The translations under genes and the position numbers were made by a program. A stretch of 64,000 nt of DNA from an uncultured Microbulbifer sp. (GTDB lineage: Bacteria; Pseudomonadota; Gammaproteobacteria; Pseudomonadales; Cellvibrionaceae), in NCBI RefSeq assembly GCF_947498635.1, contig NZ_CANMKV010000003.1, positions 1 through 64,000 of the forward strand, in the 5' to 3' direction. Below the pieces are notes generated by a model. It saw only the letters and a program-made list of their open reading frames with translations. It did not search any database and was not told where the DNA came from. This document shows, in pieces, positions 8,257-16,883 of this stretch (position 1 is its first letter; each line of letters begins with the position of its first letter).

Positions 8257-9234
8257 ATGTTACAAGATAATTTTGGCCGCAGGTTTTACTACCTGCGCCT
8301 GTCCGTGACGGACATCTGCAATTACCGCTGCAACTACTGCCTTCCCGAGGGTATTGGCTGCGGTCGCTCCCTTGAGGGGGAAAATCCACTGTCAGTCGCT
8401 GAGGTGGGCACCCTAGTGCGTGCTTTCGCTTCTCTGGGCACAGAAAAGGTGCGCCTGACCGGCGGTGAGCCCTCCTTGCGCAAGGACCTGGTACCAATGC
8501 TCGAAGCGGTGCGTGCCAGCGACAAGATTCGTCGCCTGGCCATTACCACCAACGGCTATCGCCTGCCCAGCCAGATCGACGACTGGCACCGCGCTGGACT
8601 GGATCAGGTCAATGTCAGTATCGACAGTCTCGACCCAGCCCAATTCCACCATATCACCGGCCACGACCGCCTCGATAAAGCCCTTGCGGGATTGGACCGC
8701 GCCCTGGCGCTGGGTATCGATACCAAGGTCAACGCCGTGTTGATGCGCAAGTACAACCTGGCCGAACTGGATAACTTCCTCGCCTGGATTCGTGAGACCC
8801 CGGTGACTCTGCGTTTTATCGAATTAATGCGCACTGGCGACAACCGCGATTTTTTTGTCAGCAATCATGTGTCCGGTGACGATATTGAAACTCTGTTGTT
8901 GCGCGAGGGTTGGGAGCAAGTGATCCGCACCCGAGATGCCGGCCCGGCGCGGGAGTATTTCCACGCGGATTATGCCGGGCGCATCGGCCTGATCACCCCC
9001 TATGGCAAAGATTTTTGTGCGAGCTGCAACCGCCTGCGGATATCCGCCCAGGGCAAGCTGCATTTGTGTCTGTTTGCCGATCAGGGCTTCGATATGCGCG
9101 AAATAATTGCCGCCGGCGACAGCGAGGCCCTGACGGCGCATATCCGCGAGTTGATTGTCGATAAGACGGCCGGCCATCAGTTACACGAGGGGTTCACCGG
9201 TGCCACCCGCAACCTGGCAATGCTCGGGGGCTAG
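8257..9234 (+). CDS. moaA: GTP 3',8-cyclase, radical SAM enzyme of Moco synthesis
   Basis: MoaA opens molybdenum cofactor synthesis by converting GTP to 3',8-cyclo-dihydro-GTP. The 325-residue protein has the SAM-binding cluster motif CNYRCNYC near residue 20 and the C-terminal cluster CASCNRLRISAQGKLHLC, and ends in the Gly-Gly needed for activity. GTGGEPSLR-type radical SAM contacts are present as TGGEPSLRKD. The ATG at 8257 is preferred because it follows the riboswitch ribosome-binding site at normal spacing; an in-frame TTG five codons earlier lies inside that site. First gene of a tightly packed nine-gene Moco/molybdate series. Confidence 0.95.
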   Translation: MLQDNFGRRFYYLRLSVTDICNYRCNYCLPEGIGCGRSLEGENPLSVAEVGTLVRAFASLGTEKVRLTGGEPSLRKDLVPMLEAVRASDKIRRLAITTNGYRLPSQIDDWHRAGLDQVNVSIDSLDPAQFHHITGHDRLDKALAGLDRALALGIDTKVNAVLMRKYNLAELDNFLAWIRETPVTLRFIELMRTGDNRDFFVSNHVSGDDIETLLLREGWEQVIRTRDAGPAREYFHADYAGRIGLITPYGKDFCASCNRLRISAQGKLHLCLFADQGFDMREIIAAGDSEALTAHIRELIVDKTAGHQLHEGFTGATRNLAMLGG

Positions 9235-9238
9235 GGGT

Positions 9239-9838
9239 ATGGCCAAGGTGAATCCCAACGGATCGACCATCGGCGTGGTGCTCGCCGGTGGCCGCTCCAG
9301 CCGCATGGGCCGCGATAAGGCCCTGCTGGCACACCCTGAGCGAGGCAGCTTCCTGCAACATGCCGAGGGGCTTTTGCGGGCATTGCCTCTAACCCAAGTG
9401 GTGACCAGCGGTACACGTCCCGGCGGTATCGAAGATCTGGTACCGGAACAGGGGCCCTTGGGTGGACTCTATTCGGTGGTCCAAGCGACCGGTGCCGATG
9501 CCGCCTTGGTGATCCCGGTGGATATGCCATTACTGGGTCGGGACCTCCTCGCCGAATTATTGGCTGAGGGGCAGAGAAGCGGCCGTCCCTGTTATTTTGA
9601 CCACTTTTTTTTCCCGCTGTGGTTACCTCTCAACGCTAAGTGCCTGGATTATTTGCGCGGTGCTATCGAGGGCCGCAGGCGCAATTCCGTCGGCGCACTG
9701 CTGCGTCACCTGGAAGCCAACTCCATTCCTATAAAAAATGCTGGCGATTGGTCTCGCAACATCAATACGCCGGCGGATTATCTTGGCCTGACGATGCCGG
9801 ATAAAATATCCGAAAACCGTTTTTTAAGAGAACACTGA
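9239..9838 (+). CDS. mobA: Molybdenum cofactor guanylyltransferase
   Basis: MobA attaches GMP to Moco to give MGD, the form used by nitrate reductases of the DMSO-reductase family. The N-terminal nucleotide-binding motif GVVLAGGRSSRMGRDKALL is exact for the family, and DMPLLG provides the metal-binding Asp. At 199 residues the length is normal. The ATG at 9239 lies 4 bases after the moaA stop. The need for MGD fits an Nas/Nar-type nitrate reductase elsewhere in the genome. Confidence 0.93.
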   Translation: MAKVNPNGSTIGVVLAGGRSSRMGRDKALLAHPERGSFLQHAEGLLRALPLTQVVTSGTRPGGIEDLVPEQGPLGGLYSVVQATGADAALVIPVDMPLLGRDLLAELLAEGQRSGRPCYFDHFFFPLWLPLNAKCLDYLRGAIEGRRRNSVGALLRHLEANSIPIKNAGDWSRNINTPADYLGLTMPDKISENRFLREH

Positions 9839-9840
9839 CT

Positions 9841-10383
9841 ATGTCCGCACACGCCAGTAAAGAATTTGTACCGCTCAATATTGCGGTGCTTACCGTGTCC
9901 GATACGCGTAACGAGCAGACCGATACTTCCGGCCAGTATCTGGTGGAAGCCCTGACTTCTGCCGGTCACCAGCTGGCGGATAAACGCATTACCCCAGACG
10001 ATGTTTACCAGATGCGCGCGGTGGCCTCCGCCTGGATTGCCGACCCCAAAGTACAGGTAGTGTTGGTCACCGGCGGCACTGGCTTTACCGAGCGCGACTC
10101 CACCCCCGAGGCCCTGACGCCGCTGTTCGATAAAACCGTCGACGGCTTCGGCGAGCTGTTCCGCCATATTTCTTTAGGGGATATCGGCAGCTCCACGGTG
10201 CAGTCCCGCGCATTGGCTGGCCTCGCCAATCGCACCCTGGTGTGCTGCATGCCCGGCTCCACTGGTGCCTGCCGCACGGCCTGGGAGGGTATATTGCTCG
10301 AGCAGCTGGATGCCCGCCATAAGCCCTGTAACTTTATCCCCCATGTGCGCTTTACCAGCGCGCCCTGTGAGAGCCGGGGGTAA
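9841..10383 (+). CDS. moaB: Molybdenum cofactor biosynthesis protein MoaB
   Basis: A 180-residue MoaB/Mog-fold protein. TVSDTR, VLVTGGTGFTERDSTPEAL, GFGELFRHISL and PGSTGACRTAWEGIL follow the MoaB group closely. Family members bind molybdopterin and some adenylate it; E. coli MoaB itself seems non-essential, and no separate Mog is seen here, so this protein may do that step. It starts 2 bases after mobA and ends 3 bases before moaC, implying translational coupling. Confidence 0.92.
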   Translation: MSAHASKEFVPLNIAVLTVSDTRNEQTDTSGQYLVEALTSAGHQLADKRITPDDVYQMRAVASAWIADPKVQVVLVTGGTGFTERDSTPEALTPLFDKTVDGFGELFRHISLGDIGSSTVQSRALAGLANRTLVCCMPGSTGACRTAWEGILLEQLDARHKPCNFIPHVRFTSAPCESRG

Positions 10384-10386
10384 TCC

Positions 10387-10878
10387 GTGAGCCAGTTAAC
10401 CCACTTAAACCAGCGCGGCGAAGCCAGCATGGTGGATGTTACCGAGAAGGACATTACCGACCGCAGCGCCCTAGCAGAAAGCGGCATTCGCATGAGTGCG
10501 GAGGCTTTTGCACTGCTGAGCCAGGGCGCTCACAAGAAAGGCGACGTCTTATCTGTAGCTCGCATCGCCGGTATCCAGGCTGCGAAGAAAACCTCGGATT
10601 TAATTCCCCTGTGCCACCCACTGGCGCTGACCAAGGTCGCAGTGGATTTTGAATTACAGCCAGAAAAACACAGCGTGTATATCACCGCTTTCTGCCGCTT
10701 GGCTGGGCGCACCGGCGTAGAGATGGAAGCTTTAACCGCAGCCTCCATGGCGGCGCTAACCATTTACGATATGTGCAAAGCCGTGGACCCGGCGATGGAA
10801 ATCGGCCCCACTCGATTGTTGCAGAAAAGCGGCGGCAAGCGCGGCGACTGGCGCGGTGATGCGCCTGCAGGCGCTTGA
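10387..10878 (+). CDS. moaC: Cyclic pyranopterin monophosphate synthase
   Basis: MoaC rearranges the MoaA product into cPMP. The 163-residue protein has the family core: [45 protein letters not shown] and a terminal KSGGKRGDW. It uses a GTG start 3 bases after the moaB stop. Nothing is missing from the conserved active-site set. Confidence 0.95.
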   Translation: MSQLTHLNQRGEASMVDVTEKDITDRSALAESGIRMSAEAFALLSQGAHKKGDVLSVARIAGIQAAKKTSDLIPLCHPLALTKVAVDFELQPEKHSVYITAFCRLAGRTGVEMEALTAASMAALTIYDMCKAVDPAMEIGPTRLLQKSGGKRGDWRGDAPAGA

Positions 10879-10899
10879 GAATTTAAGAGGTAAAACGAG

Positions 10900-11145
10900 A
10901 TGGTAAAGGTTTTATTTTTTGCGCGCCTGCGCCAGCAATTGGGTACGGGCGAAATTTCACTGGCGGATTTTTCTGGCAGCCTCAGTGCTTTGCGTGAAGT
11001 CTTGTGTGAGCAACACCCGGATTGGAGCGCACACCTGCAGCGTGACGATATCCGTATGGCTCTGAATCAGGAGTTGGCGGAGTCCGAGGCGGTGGTAAAT
11101 GCCGGGGATGAAGTTGCATTTTTCCCGCCGGTCACCGGCGGCTAG
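10900..11145 (+). CDS. moaD: Molybdopterin synthase small subunit, sulfur carrier
   Basis: An 81-residue ubiquitin-like protein ending in Gly-Gly (PVTGG), the C-terminus that is thiocarboxylated to carry sulfur to the dithiolene. FARLRQQLG near the N-terminus is typical. AAGAGG-like sequence precedes the ATG. Its activating enzyme MoeB is not in the window. It pairs with MoaE encoded directly downstream. Confidence 0.93.
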   Translation: MVKVLFFARLRQQLGTGEISLADFSGSLSALREVLCEQHPDWSAHLQRDDIRMALNQELAESEAVVNAGDEVAFFPPVTGG

Positions 11146-11155
11146 AGGTGTCGGG

Positions 11156-11635
11156 ATGAAAGCTGTTGATCGTATCGAAGTGCGCGAAACACCGCTCGAT
11201 GTAGCCGCTGAATATTCGGCCCTGCAGGGCAACAGTGGCGATGGAGCCTGCACCCTGTTTGTAGGCACAGTGCGCGACTTCAATGCCGGCAGCGATGTCT
11301 GTGGCCTGGCCCTGGAGCACTATCCGGGTATGACCGAAAAAAGCCTGCAACGCATTACCTGCGATGCCCGCGACCGCTGGTCCCTGGGGCGTGTGACCAT
11401 CGTTCATCGGGTGGGGCCGATGCAGATCAACGATGAGATTGTGTTTGTGGGGGTTACCAGCCCCCATCGCCAAGCGGCATTTGCCGCCTGCCAGTACATT
11501 ATGGATCGGCTCAAGACCGAGGCGCCTTTCTGGAAGCGCGAAGCCGTTGCAGATCAAACCGGCAGTGCCGCTGAACGCTGGGTTGAAGCCCGCGAAAGCG
11601 ATGCTGCGGAGATGGAAAAGTGGTCCGCCGGCTGA
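11156..11635 (+). CDS. moaE: Molybdopterin synthase catalytic subunit
   Basis: MoaE inserts two sulfurs into cPMP using MoaD. The 159-residue protein carries TLFVGTVRDFNAG, LALEHYPGMTEKSL, HRVGPMQINDEIVFVGV and PFWKREA, the conserved MoaE set including the catalytic Lys region. The ATG at 11156 with AGAGGTG upstream is chosen; earlier in-frame starts lie inside moaD. Its last 16 bases overlap modA. Confidence 0.93.
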   Translation: MKAVDRIEVRETPLDVAAEYSALQGNSGDGACTLFVGTVRDFNAGSDVCGLALEHYPGMTEKSLQRITCDARDRWSLGRVTIVHRVGPMQINDEIVFVGVTSPHRQAAFAACQYIMDRLKTEAPFWKREAVADQTGSAAERWVEARESDAAEMEKWSAG

Positions 11636-12390
11636 CTCTGCTGCTATCCGCTTTACTGGTAGTGATTGCGCTGCCGGTAAAGGCCGAGCGCTGTGCCTTG
11701 CGAGTGGCGGTAGCAGCCAGCTTCCGCCCTGCGCTGGAGCAGGTGCTGCCGGAATTTGAGCGCAGTCACCACTGTTCGGTACAGCTCAGTAGTGGTAGTT
11801 CCGGTGTGCTCTACCAGCAAGTAGTACACCGCGCCCCCTTCGATTTATTCCTCTCCGCCGATCGCGAGCGCCCCGAGCTGCTGGAAAAGCGGGGCGGCGC
11901 GCTGGCCGACAGCCGCCACACCTACGCCTTGGGATTACTGGCGCTCTGGCACCCAGATTCCGAAGTGAATATCGAACAGTTATTACAAATCTGGCCGGAG
12001 AAAATTGTCCTCGCCGATCCCAAGGTTGCGCCCTTTGGTCGCGCCGCCCAGCAGGCCCTGCAAAGTCTGGGGATGTGGAGTAAGAAACAACTTCAGTTAG
12101 CCCGCGCCCACAATGCCGGACAAGCCTATTTAATGCTGGATTCTGGCAATGCCCGGGTGGGCTTTGTCGCAGCCAGCCAGATGCAAGCAGCGGGTCGGGA
12201 CAACTTTTGGTTGTTGCCGCAGCGCCTGTATAGGCCCATCGAACAGCAGCTGGTGATTCCCACTCAAAGTCGCCGACCTGAAAAAGCGAGGGCTCTCGCC
12301 GACTATTTGCGCTCAGCTGAAGTACAGGCGCAATTGCAGCAGTTGGGTTACGGGTTGTTACCGGCACAGTCCGGAGGAGGTGAGTTGTGA
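11620..12390 (+). CDS. modA: Molybdate ABC transporter, periplasmic binding protein
   Basis: A 256-residue secreted binding protein with a signal peptide (about 22 residues, ending PVKA). The mature start VAVAASFRPALEQVLPEFE, the segment LSSGSSGVLYQQ and APFDLFLSADRERP give the oxyanion-binding Ser residues of ModA. GNARVGFVAASQ is also family-typical. A GTG start overlaps moaE by 16 bases, so molybdate uptake is translationally coupled to cofactor synthesis. Confidence 0.92.
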   Translation: MVRRLTLLLSALLVVIALPVKAERCALRVAVAASFRPALEQVLPEFERSHHCSVQLSSGSSGVLYQQVVHRAPFDLFLSADRERPELLEKRGGALADSRHTYALGLLALWHPDSEVNIEQLLQIWPEKIVLADPKVAPFGRAAQQALQSLGMWSKKQLQLARAHNAGQAYLMLDSGNARVGFVAASQMQAAGRDNFWLLPQRLYRPIEQQLVIPTQSRRPEKARALADYLRSAEVQAQLQQLGYGLLPAQSGGGEL

Positions 12391-13109
12391 ATATCGCCGC
12401 TGCCGACTGGCAGGCCCTGTGGTTGACCCTGAAACTGGCCGGCTTAACCACTTTACTGCTGTTTATCATCGGCGTACCCCTGGCCTGGAAGTTGAGCCAG
12501 TGGCAGAGTCGCTGGCGTCACGGGGTTGAAGTTTTAATCACCCTGCCGCTGGTGCTGCCTCCCACGGTATTGGGCTTCTATCTGCTATTGCTGTTTTCTC
12601 CCAATTACGCCCCCGGCCAGTGGCTGTCACAACTGTTTGGCAGCCCTTTGGTTTTCTCTTTTACAGGCTTGGTTTTTGCCTCGGTACTTTATTCCCTACC
12701 GTTTATGGTACAACCGCTGCTAGCCGCCTTTAGTGCCAATGGCCAGCGCCTCACCCAGGCCGCTGCCGCGCTGGGTATCCCACCTTGGGCGGCGCTACTG
12801 AAAGTACTGTTACCGGCGAGTCGCGCCGCTATTGTGAGCGCCTGTGCACTGACTTTTGCCCACACCCTGGGAGAGTTCGGCGTTGTGCTGATGATCGGTG
12901 GCGCCATTCCCGGTGAGACCCAGGTAGTCTCGATTGCGCTGTTCCAGCATGTGGAGGCAATGGAGTACGGTGCCGCGCACCGATTGGCGCTGATGCTGAT
13001 GGGGATAACGACGGTTATGTTGTTAATGGCTCGATGGCTGGGACATTTACTGTCTCCACGGGGCTCACACAAAGAGGGGGTTAAGCCTGTGATGGGGGTG
13101 TTGGGTTAA
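12387..13109 (+). CDS. modB: Molybdate ABC transporter, permease
   Basis: A 240-residue inner-membrane permease with about five to six helices. LPLVLPPTVLGFYLLL near the N-terminus is a ModB hallmark, and the EAA-type cytoplasmic loop reads TQAAAALGIPPWAALLKVLLP. Its GTG start overlaps the modA stop by 4 bases and its stop overlaps modC by 1. Confidence 0.94.
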   Translation: MNIAAADWQALWLTLKLAGLTTLLLFIIGVPLAWKLSQWQSRWRHGVEVLITLPLVLPPTVLGFYLLLLFSPNYAPGQWLSQLFGSPLVFSFTGLVFASVLYSLPFMVQPLLAAFSANGQRLTQAAAALGIPPWAALLKVLLPASRAAIVSACALTFAHTLGEFGVVLMIGGAIPGETQVVSIALFQHVEAMEYGAAHRLALMLMGITTVMLLMARWLGHLLSPRGSHKEGVKPVMGVLG

Positions 13110-14227
13110 TGGACATTACTTTACCCCTGTTCGGCACTGCTACTACCACTTCTGGCTCTAGCGGACTTCACGTGGAAGGGTTGGTAACTTCGCTTAATAC
13201 AGCAACCCCCTGGCAATTGAGCTTGCCGGCTACAGGTGTTTTTGGACTTACCGGCCCTTCCGGTAGCGGTAAGAGCACACTGCTGGCGGCCCTGGCCGGC
13301 CTGCGCCGTTGCCGTGGCGATATCGCTTTTGCCAATACGGTCTGGCAGCGCGGGCGCCGCGCTCTGGCCACCCACAAAAGGGCTGCCTCTTTAGGCTTTC
13401 AGGACAGCCGCTTGTTTGCCGGGCAATCGGTGGCGGACAACCTGGCCCTGGCTCGTAAATACAGTCACAGGCCATTACCCGCTGAGGAGTGTGAGCAGCT
13501 GCTGAAGGCTTTTGGTATTGCTCCGCTTCTACACCAACCGGTAGAGCTGCTGTCCGGCGGTGAGGCGCAGCGGGTGGCCCTGCTGCGCCAACTTTTTCAC
13601 AATGCACCACTACAGCTGTTTGATGAGCCGCTCTCTGCGGTGGATCGCGCTCAGGTTCTGCGGAACTTATTGCCGACCCTGCGGGATTTCTGGGCCCGCT
13701 ACCCGGCGCTGGTGCTCTGGACCAGCCACGACTTCGATGAGGTTCAACTGTTGGCCCAGCGCTGCCTGTGGATGCAGTCTGCAGATTTATCGGCTCCGCT
13801 CCCTCTCTTCGAGGTTGCTAAGTACTTGGATTCTAAGGCTGTGGGCGATAGCTGCCGCAGTCGGATTGAGGCGCGAGTGGAATCTCTGCGTGGTGGCTTG
13901 CTCACCTTGGAATTGGGGGGCGTTTCCATCTATGCAGATAGAGTGGCCGGTGATTATCGCAAAGGCGATACCGCTGTTTTTTTATTGGAGGCTGGAGATA
14001 TCAGCCTCAGCGTAGAAAAACCGGGCCTGTCCAGTATTCTCAATTGCCTGCCGGTCACCCTGACCGGTAAAAAGCACCTTGCCGATGGCCGCACGCGCTT
14101 GCAACTCACGCTGACTGAGCAAGTGATTTACGCCGATATCTCCCAGCTCTCCTGTGAGCGTTTGCAACTGCGTGAGGGTTCTACCTACTTTGCCCAGTTT
14201 AAGGCAGGTAGCCCCGCCGGTTTATGA
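13109..14227 (+). CDS. modC: Molybdate ABC transporter, ATPase with C-terminal TOBE/Mop domain
   Basis: A 372-residue ATPase: Walker A GPSGSGKSTLL near residue 49, signature LSGGEAQRVALLRQ, Walker B LQLFDEPLSAVD and switch SHDFDE. Residues from about 290 match a TOBE/Mop molybdate-binding domain, as in ModC of E. coli. It is the last gene of the series that begins at moaA. Confidence 0.94.
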   Translation: MDITLPLFGTATTTSGSSGLHVEGLVTSLNTATPWQLSLPATGVFGLTGPSGSGKSTLLAALAGLRRCRGDIAFANTVWQRGRRALATHKRAASLGFQDSRLFAGQSVADNLALARKYSHRPLPAEECEQLLKAFGIAPLLHQPVELLSGGEAQRVALLRQLFHNAPLQLFDEPLSAVDRAQVLRNLLPTLRDFWARYPALVLWTSHDFDEVQLLAQRCLWMQSADLSAPLPLFEVAKYLDSKAVGDSCRSRIEARVESLRGGLLTLELGGVSIYADRVAGDYRKGDTAVFLLEAGDISLSVEKPGLSSILNCLPVTLTGKKHLADGRTRLQLTLTEQVIYADISQLSCERLQLREGSTYFAQFKAGSPAGL

Positions 14228-14303
14228 TGGTTTTTTCGATCCCGCAATAATCCCCCACGCCAAAGTACACGTGTAAAAAAGTTATAGAAGGTGCGTGTGT
14301 GCC

Positions 14304-14331
14304 ATAAAAAAGGGGAGGTAAAAACCTCCCC
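14304..14331 (-). terminator. Rho-independent terminator after the third nitrate carrier
   Basis: GGGGAGGT and ACCTCCCC around a 4-nt loop, followed on the minus strand by TTTTTT. It lies between the convergent modC and the carrier at 14363-15976. Confidence 0.88.
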
Positions 14332-14362
14332 GAAGCAACGGTGTCCTGTGAGTGAAAACGAA

Positions 14363-15976
14363 TTACGGGTTATAGAATTCGCCGTTTTTACGCAAGTAGA
14401 ACCAATAATTCACCACTAAACAGACCGCATAGAAGATGGCGATACCCGTCAGTGCGTATTCCGGAGTGGTGGCTTTGATCTGCTCACCGAAAACCTTGGG
14501 AATATAGAAGGCACCGTAGGCGGCGACCGCAGAAGTCCACCCCAATACCGGACCGGCCTGTTCCTTCGGAAATACCATGGCGATGGTGCGGAAGGTAGAG
14601 CCGTTGCCAATACCAGTAGCGGCAAACAGCAGCAGGAAGAGCAGGAAGAAGGGGAGGAAAAACTCTTCCGGGGCGGCCGAGGCGTAAGCGGCCTTCATGT
14701 AATACGCCACACCCAGGGCGCTACCCACCATGACGACCGCACAGATCTGGGTAACCAGCGCACCGCCGATACGGTCGGAAATCCAGCCACCGACTGGGCG
14801 AATCAGGGCGCCGATAAAGGGGCCCATCCAAGCGTACATCAGGGCACTGGGACCATTGCTGTTGATGGTGTCGTGGGTCATAACGCCATCCACCATCACG
14901 TGGCTGTAACCGAAGATGACCTTGATCGCTAGGGGGAAGGCGGCGGCGAAGCCGATAAAGCTGCCGAAGGTCATGGTGTAAATCACACTCATCACCCAGG
15001 TATGCTTGTTATTGAAGATGCGATATTGGCGCTGCAGACTGGTTCCGATCTCGCCGGGCAGCAACTTCAGACCAAATACGGTGGCGGTGATGACCAGTAC
15101 CAGCACGATCTCTTTGGGCACGCCCCAGCCAGAGCCGTTGGCGGCTTCGGGCAATAAAAGCCAGAGACCGACTACGGCCGTAATCAGGCCGATGCCCAGC
15201 ATTAAGGTCATCTTGATGACGGCGCCCAGGGTACTGCCCACATCCGGAGTAATTTCTTCGGTGCGCAGGTTGTTCATACCGAACCAGCCGATAAAGGCCA
15301 GCGGTATTAAAAACAACAGCCACACAAAACCGGCATTTTGAATCCAGGCCTCTGAGCCGGCGGGTACCTTACCAATCAGAGAGCCTGAGCTGCTTACGAG
15401 TGTCATGGGATCGCCGCCGACAGCACCGAAAGCACCAACGGTCATAAACAGCGGAACCAGAATCTGCATGGTGGTAACACCGAAATTACCCAGACCCGCA
15501 TTCAGACCCAGAGCTAAACCCTGCTTCTCCTTGGGAAAAAAGAAGCTGATATTGGACATGGAGGAGGCGAAGTTACCGCCGCCAATACCAGACAACAGTG
15601 CCAGCAGCTGGAAGACCCACAGTGGGGTTTCCTTGCTCTGCAGTGCGATACCGGTACCGAGGGCGGGGATCATCAATAATGCGGTGGTAAATACAATGGT
15701 GTTGCGACCACCGAACAGCCGGATAAAGAAACTACTGGGGATACGCAGAGTGGCCCCGGTAAGACCGGCGATGGCCATTAAAGTAAATAGGTCGGCTTTG
15801 GCAAAGGGAAAGCCGAGATTAAGCATTTGAACGGTAATGATGCCCCAGTAAAGCCACACGGCGAAGCCGCACAGTAAACTGGGAATGGATATCCACAAAT
15901 TGCGGTTTGCTATTTTCTTGCCCTTGGACTGCCAGAATTTGCTGTCCTCCGGGGCCCACTCGTAAATGTCAGACAC
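14363..15976 (-). CDS. narK: NarK-family nitrate/nitrite transporter
   Basis: A 537-residue MFS carrier of the respiratory NarK group (NarK/NarU type). The N-terminus IYEWAPEDSKFWQSKGKKIA, the segment FFFPKEKQGLALGLNAGLGN (helix 5 nitrate signature) and a second signature-like FPKEQAGPVLGWTSAVAAYG in helix 11 define it. I start it at the GTG at 15976 because AAGGAG lies 8 bases upstream; the GTG at 15985 would overlap that site. Probably a nitrate/nitrite antiporter. The narL-type gene is divergent, a common layout for nar control. Confidence 0.9.
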   Translation of the reverse strand: MSDIYEWAPEDSKFWQSKGKKIANRNLWISIPSLLCGFAVWLYWGIITVQMLNLGFPFAKADLFTLMAIAGLTGATLRIPSSFFIRLFGGRNTIVFTTALLMIPALGTGIALQSKETPLWVFQLLALLSGIGGGNFASSMSNISFFFPKEKQGLALGLNAGLGNFGVTTMQILVPLFMTVGAFGAVGGDPMTLVSSSGSLIGKVPAGSEAWIQNAGFVWLLFLIPLAFIGWFGMNNLRTEEITPDVGSTLGAVIKMTLMLGIGLITAVVGLWLLLPEAANGSGWGVPKEIVLVLVITATVFGLKLLPGEIGTSLQRQYRIFNNKHTWVMSVIYTMTFGSFIGFAAAFPLAIKVIFGYSHVMVDGVMTHDTINSNGPSALMYAWMGPFIGALIRPVGGWISDRIGGALVTQICAVVMVGSALGVAYYMKAAYASAAPEEFFLPFFLLFLLLFAATGIGNGSTFRTIAMVFPKEQAGPVLGWTSAVAAYGAFYIPKVFGEQIKATTPEYALTGIAIFYAVCLVVNYWFYLRKNGEFYNP

Positions 15977-16171
15977 GGCGGCCACTCCTTCTCGAAACGA
16001 TTCGTCCAGCCACTATGGGCCGGTGGATGAGCCTACTCAATTACCAACAGTAAGTAACCCCTTTGTGCTCGTCGAATGGCTACCTCTTTGGGAGTAAGCG
16101 CAGCCGCCGGACGCTATGGTAAAGTCACTGTTCAGATTTAAACCAATTTCACCAATGAAGCAGGATATCCA

Positions 16172-16837
16172 ATGACTTCTTCTGCCACGGTAATGATGGT
16201 CGATGACCACCCGCTGTTCCGCAAAGGTCTCAAGCAATTATTTGCCATGGAGCCCGGTTTGGAATTGGTGGCCGAGGCCAGTAGCGGCGAGGAAGCCCTG
16301 GAACTGGCCAAACAATATGAGCCAGACCTTATCCTGCTGGATTTGAATATGCGCGGTATGGATGGGCTGGATACCCTGCGTGCGATGCGTGCCGCCGATG
16401 TGGCCTCGCGTATCGTGATACTCACGGTTTCCGATAACAATGCCGACGTAGTGTCCTGCATTCGCGCCGGTGCCGATGGCTACCTGCTCAAGGATATGGA
16501 GCCCGAGGATATTCTCGACCAGGTGATCCAAGCCACCCACGGCAAGCTCGCCATCAGCCAACGCCTTACCGAGATCCTCGCCTCGGCCCTGCGCAAACCG
16601 GATAATTCTGGTGCGGATACCCTCTCCACGCTCACCAGTCGTGAATATCAGATCTTGCAATTGATCGCCGATGGCCTCAGTAACAAGTTAATCGCCCGTG
16701 AACTGGACATCAGTGATGCCACGGTAAAGGTTCACGTGAAACATTTACTGAAAAAGTTGGGCATGCGTTCCCGCGTGGAAGCTGCCGTGTGGATGGTCAA
16801 TCAAAAGCGCCCGGAATCGCAAAACCGAGGCCACTGA
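16172..16837 (+). CDS. narL: NarL-family response regulator
   Basis: A 221-residue two-domain regulator. The receiver (1-125) has VDDHPLFRKG, phospho-acceptor Asp in LILLDLNMRGMDGL and YLLKDMEPEDIL; the LuxR-type helix-turn-helix (about 155-215) has LTSREYQILQLIADGLSNKLIARELDISDATVKVHVKHLLKKL, close to NarL/NarP. Its divergence from a narK gene and position before moeA support nitrate/nitrite-responsive control. No NarX-type sensor is encoded in the window. Confidence 0.88.
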   Translation: MTSSATVMMVDDHPLFRKGLKQLFAMEPGLELVAEASSGEEALELAKQYEPDLILLDLNMRGMDGLDTLRAMRAADVASRIVILTVSDNNADVVSCIRAGADGYLLKDMEPEDILDQVIQATHGKLAISQRLTEILASALRKPDNSGADTLSTLTSREYQILQLIADGLSNKLIARELDISDATVKVHVKHLLKKLGMRSRVEAAVWMVNQKRPESQNRGH

Positions 16838-16883
16838 CGCGTTTCGCCCCACTGCAAAGGAATGAAGTAAGAGAAATATCCCT

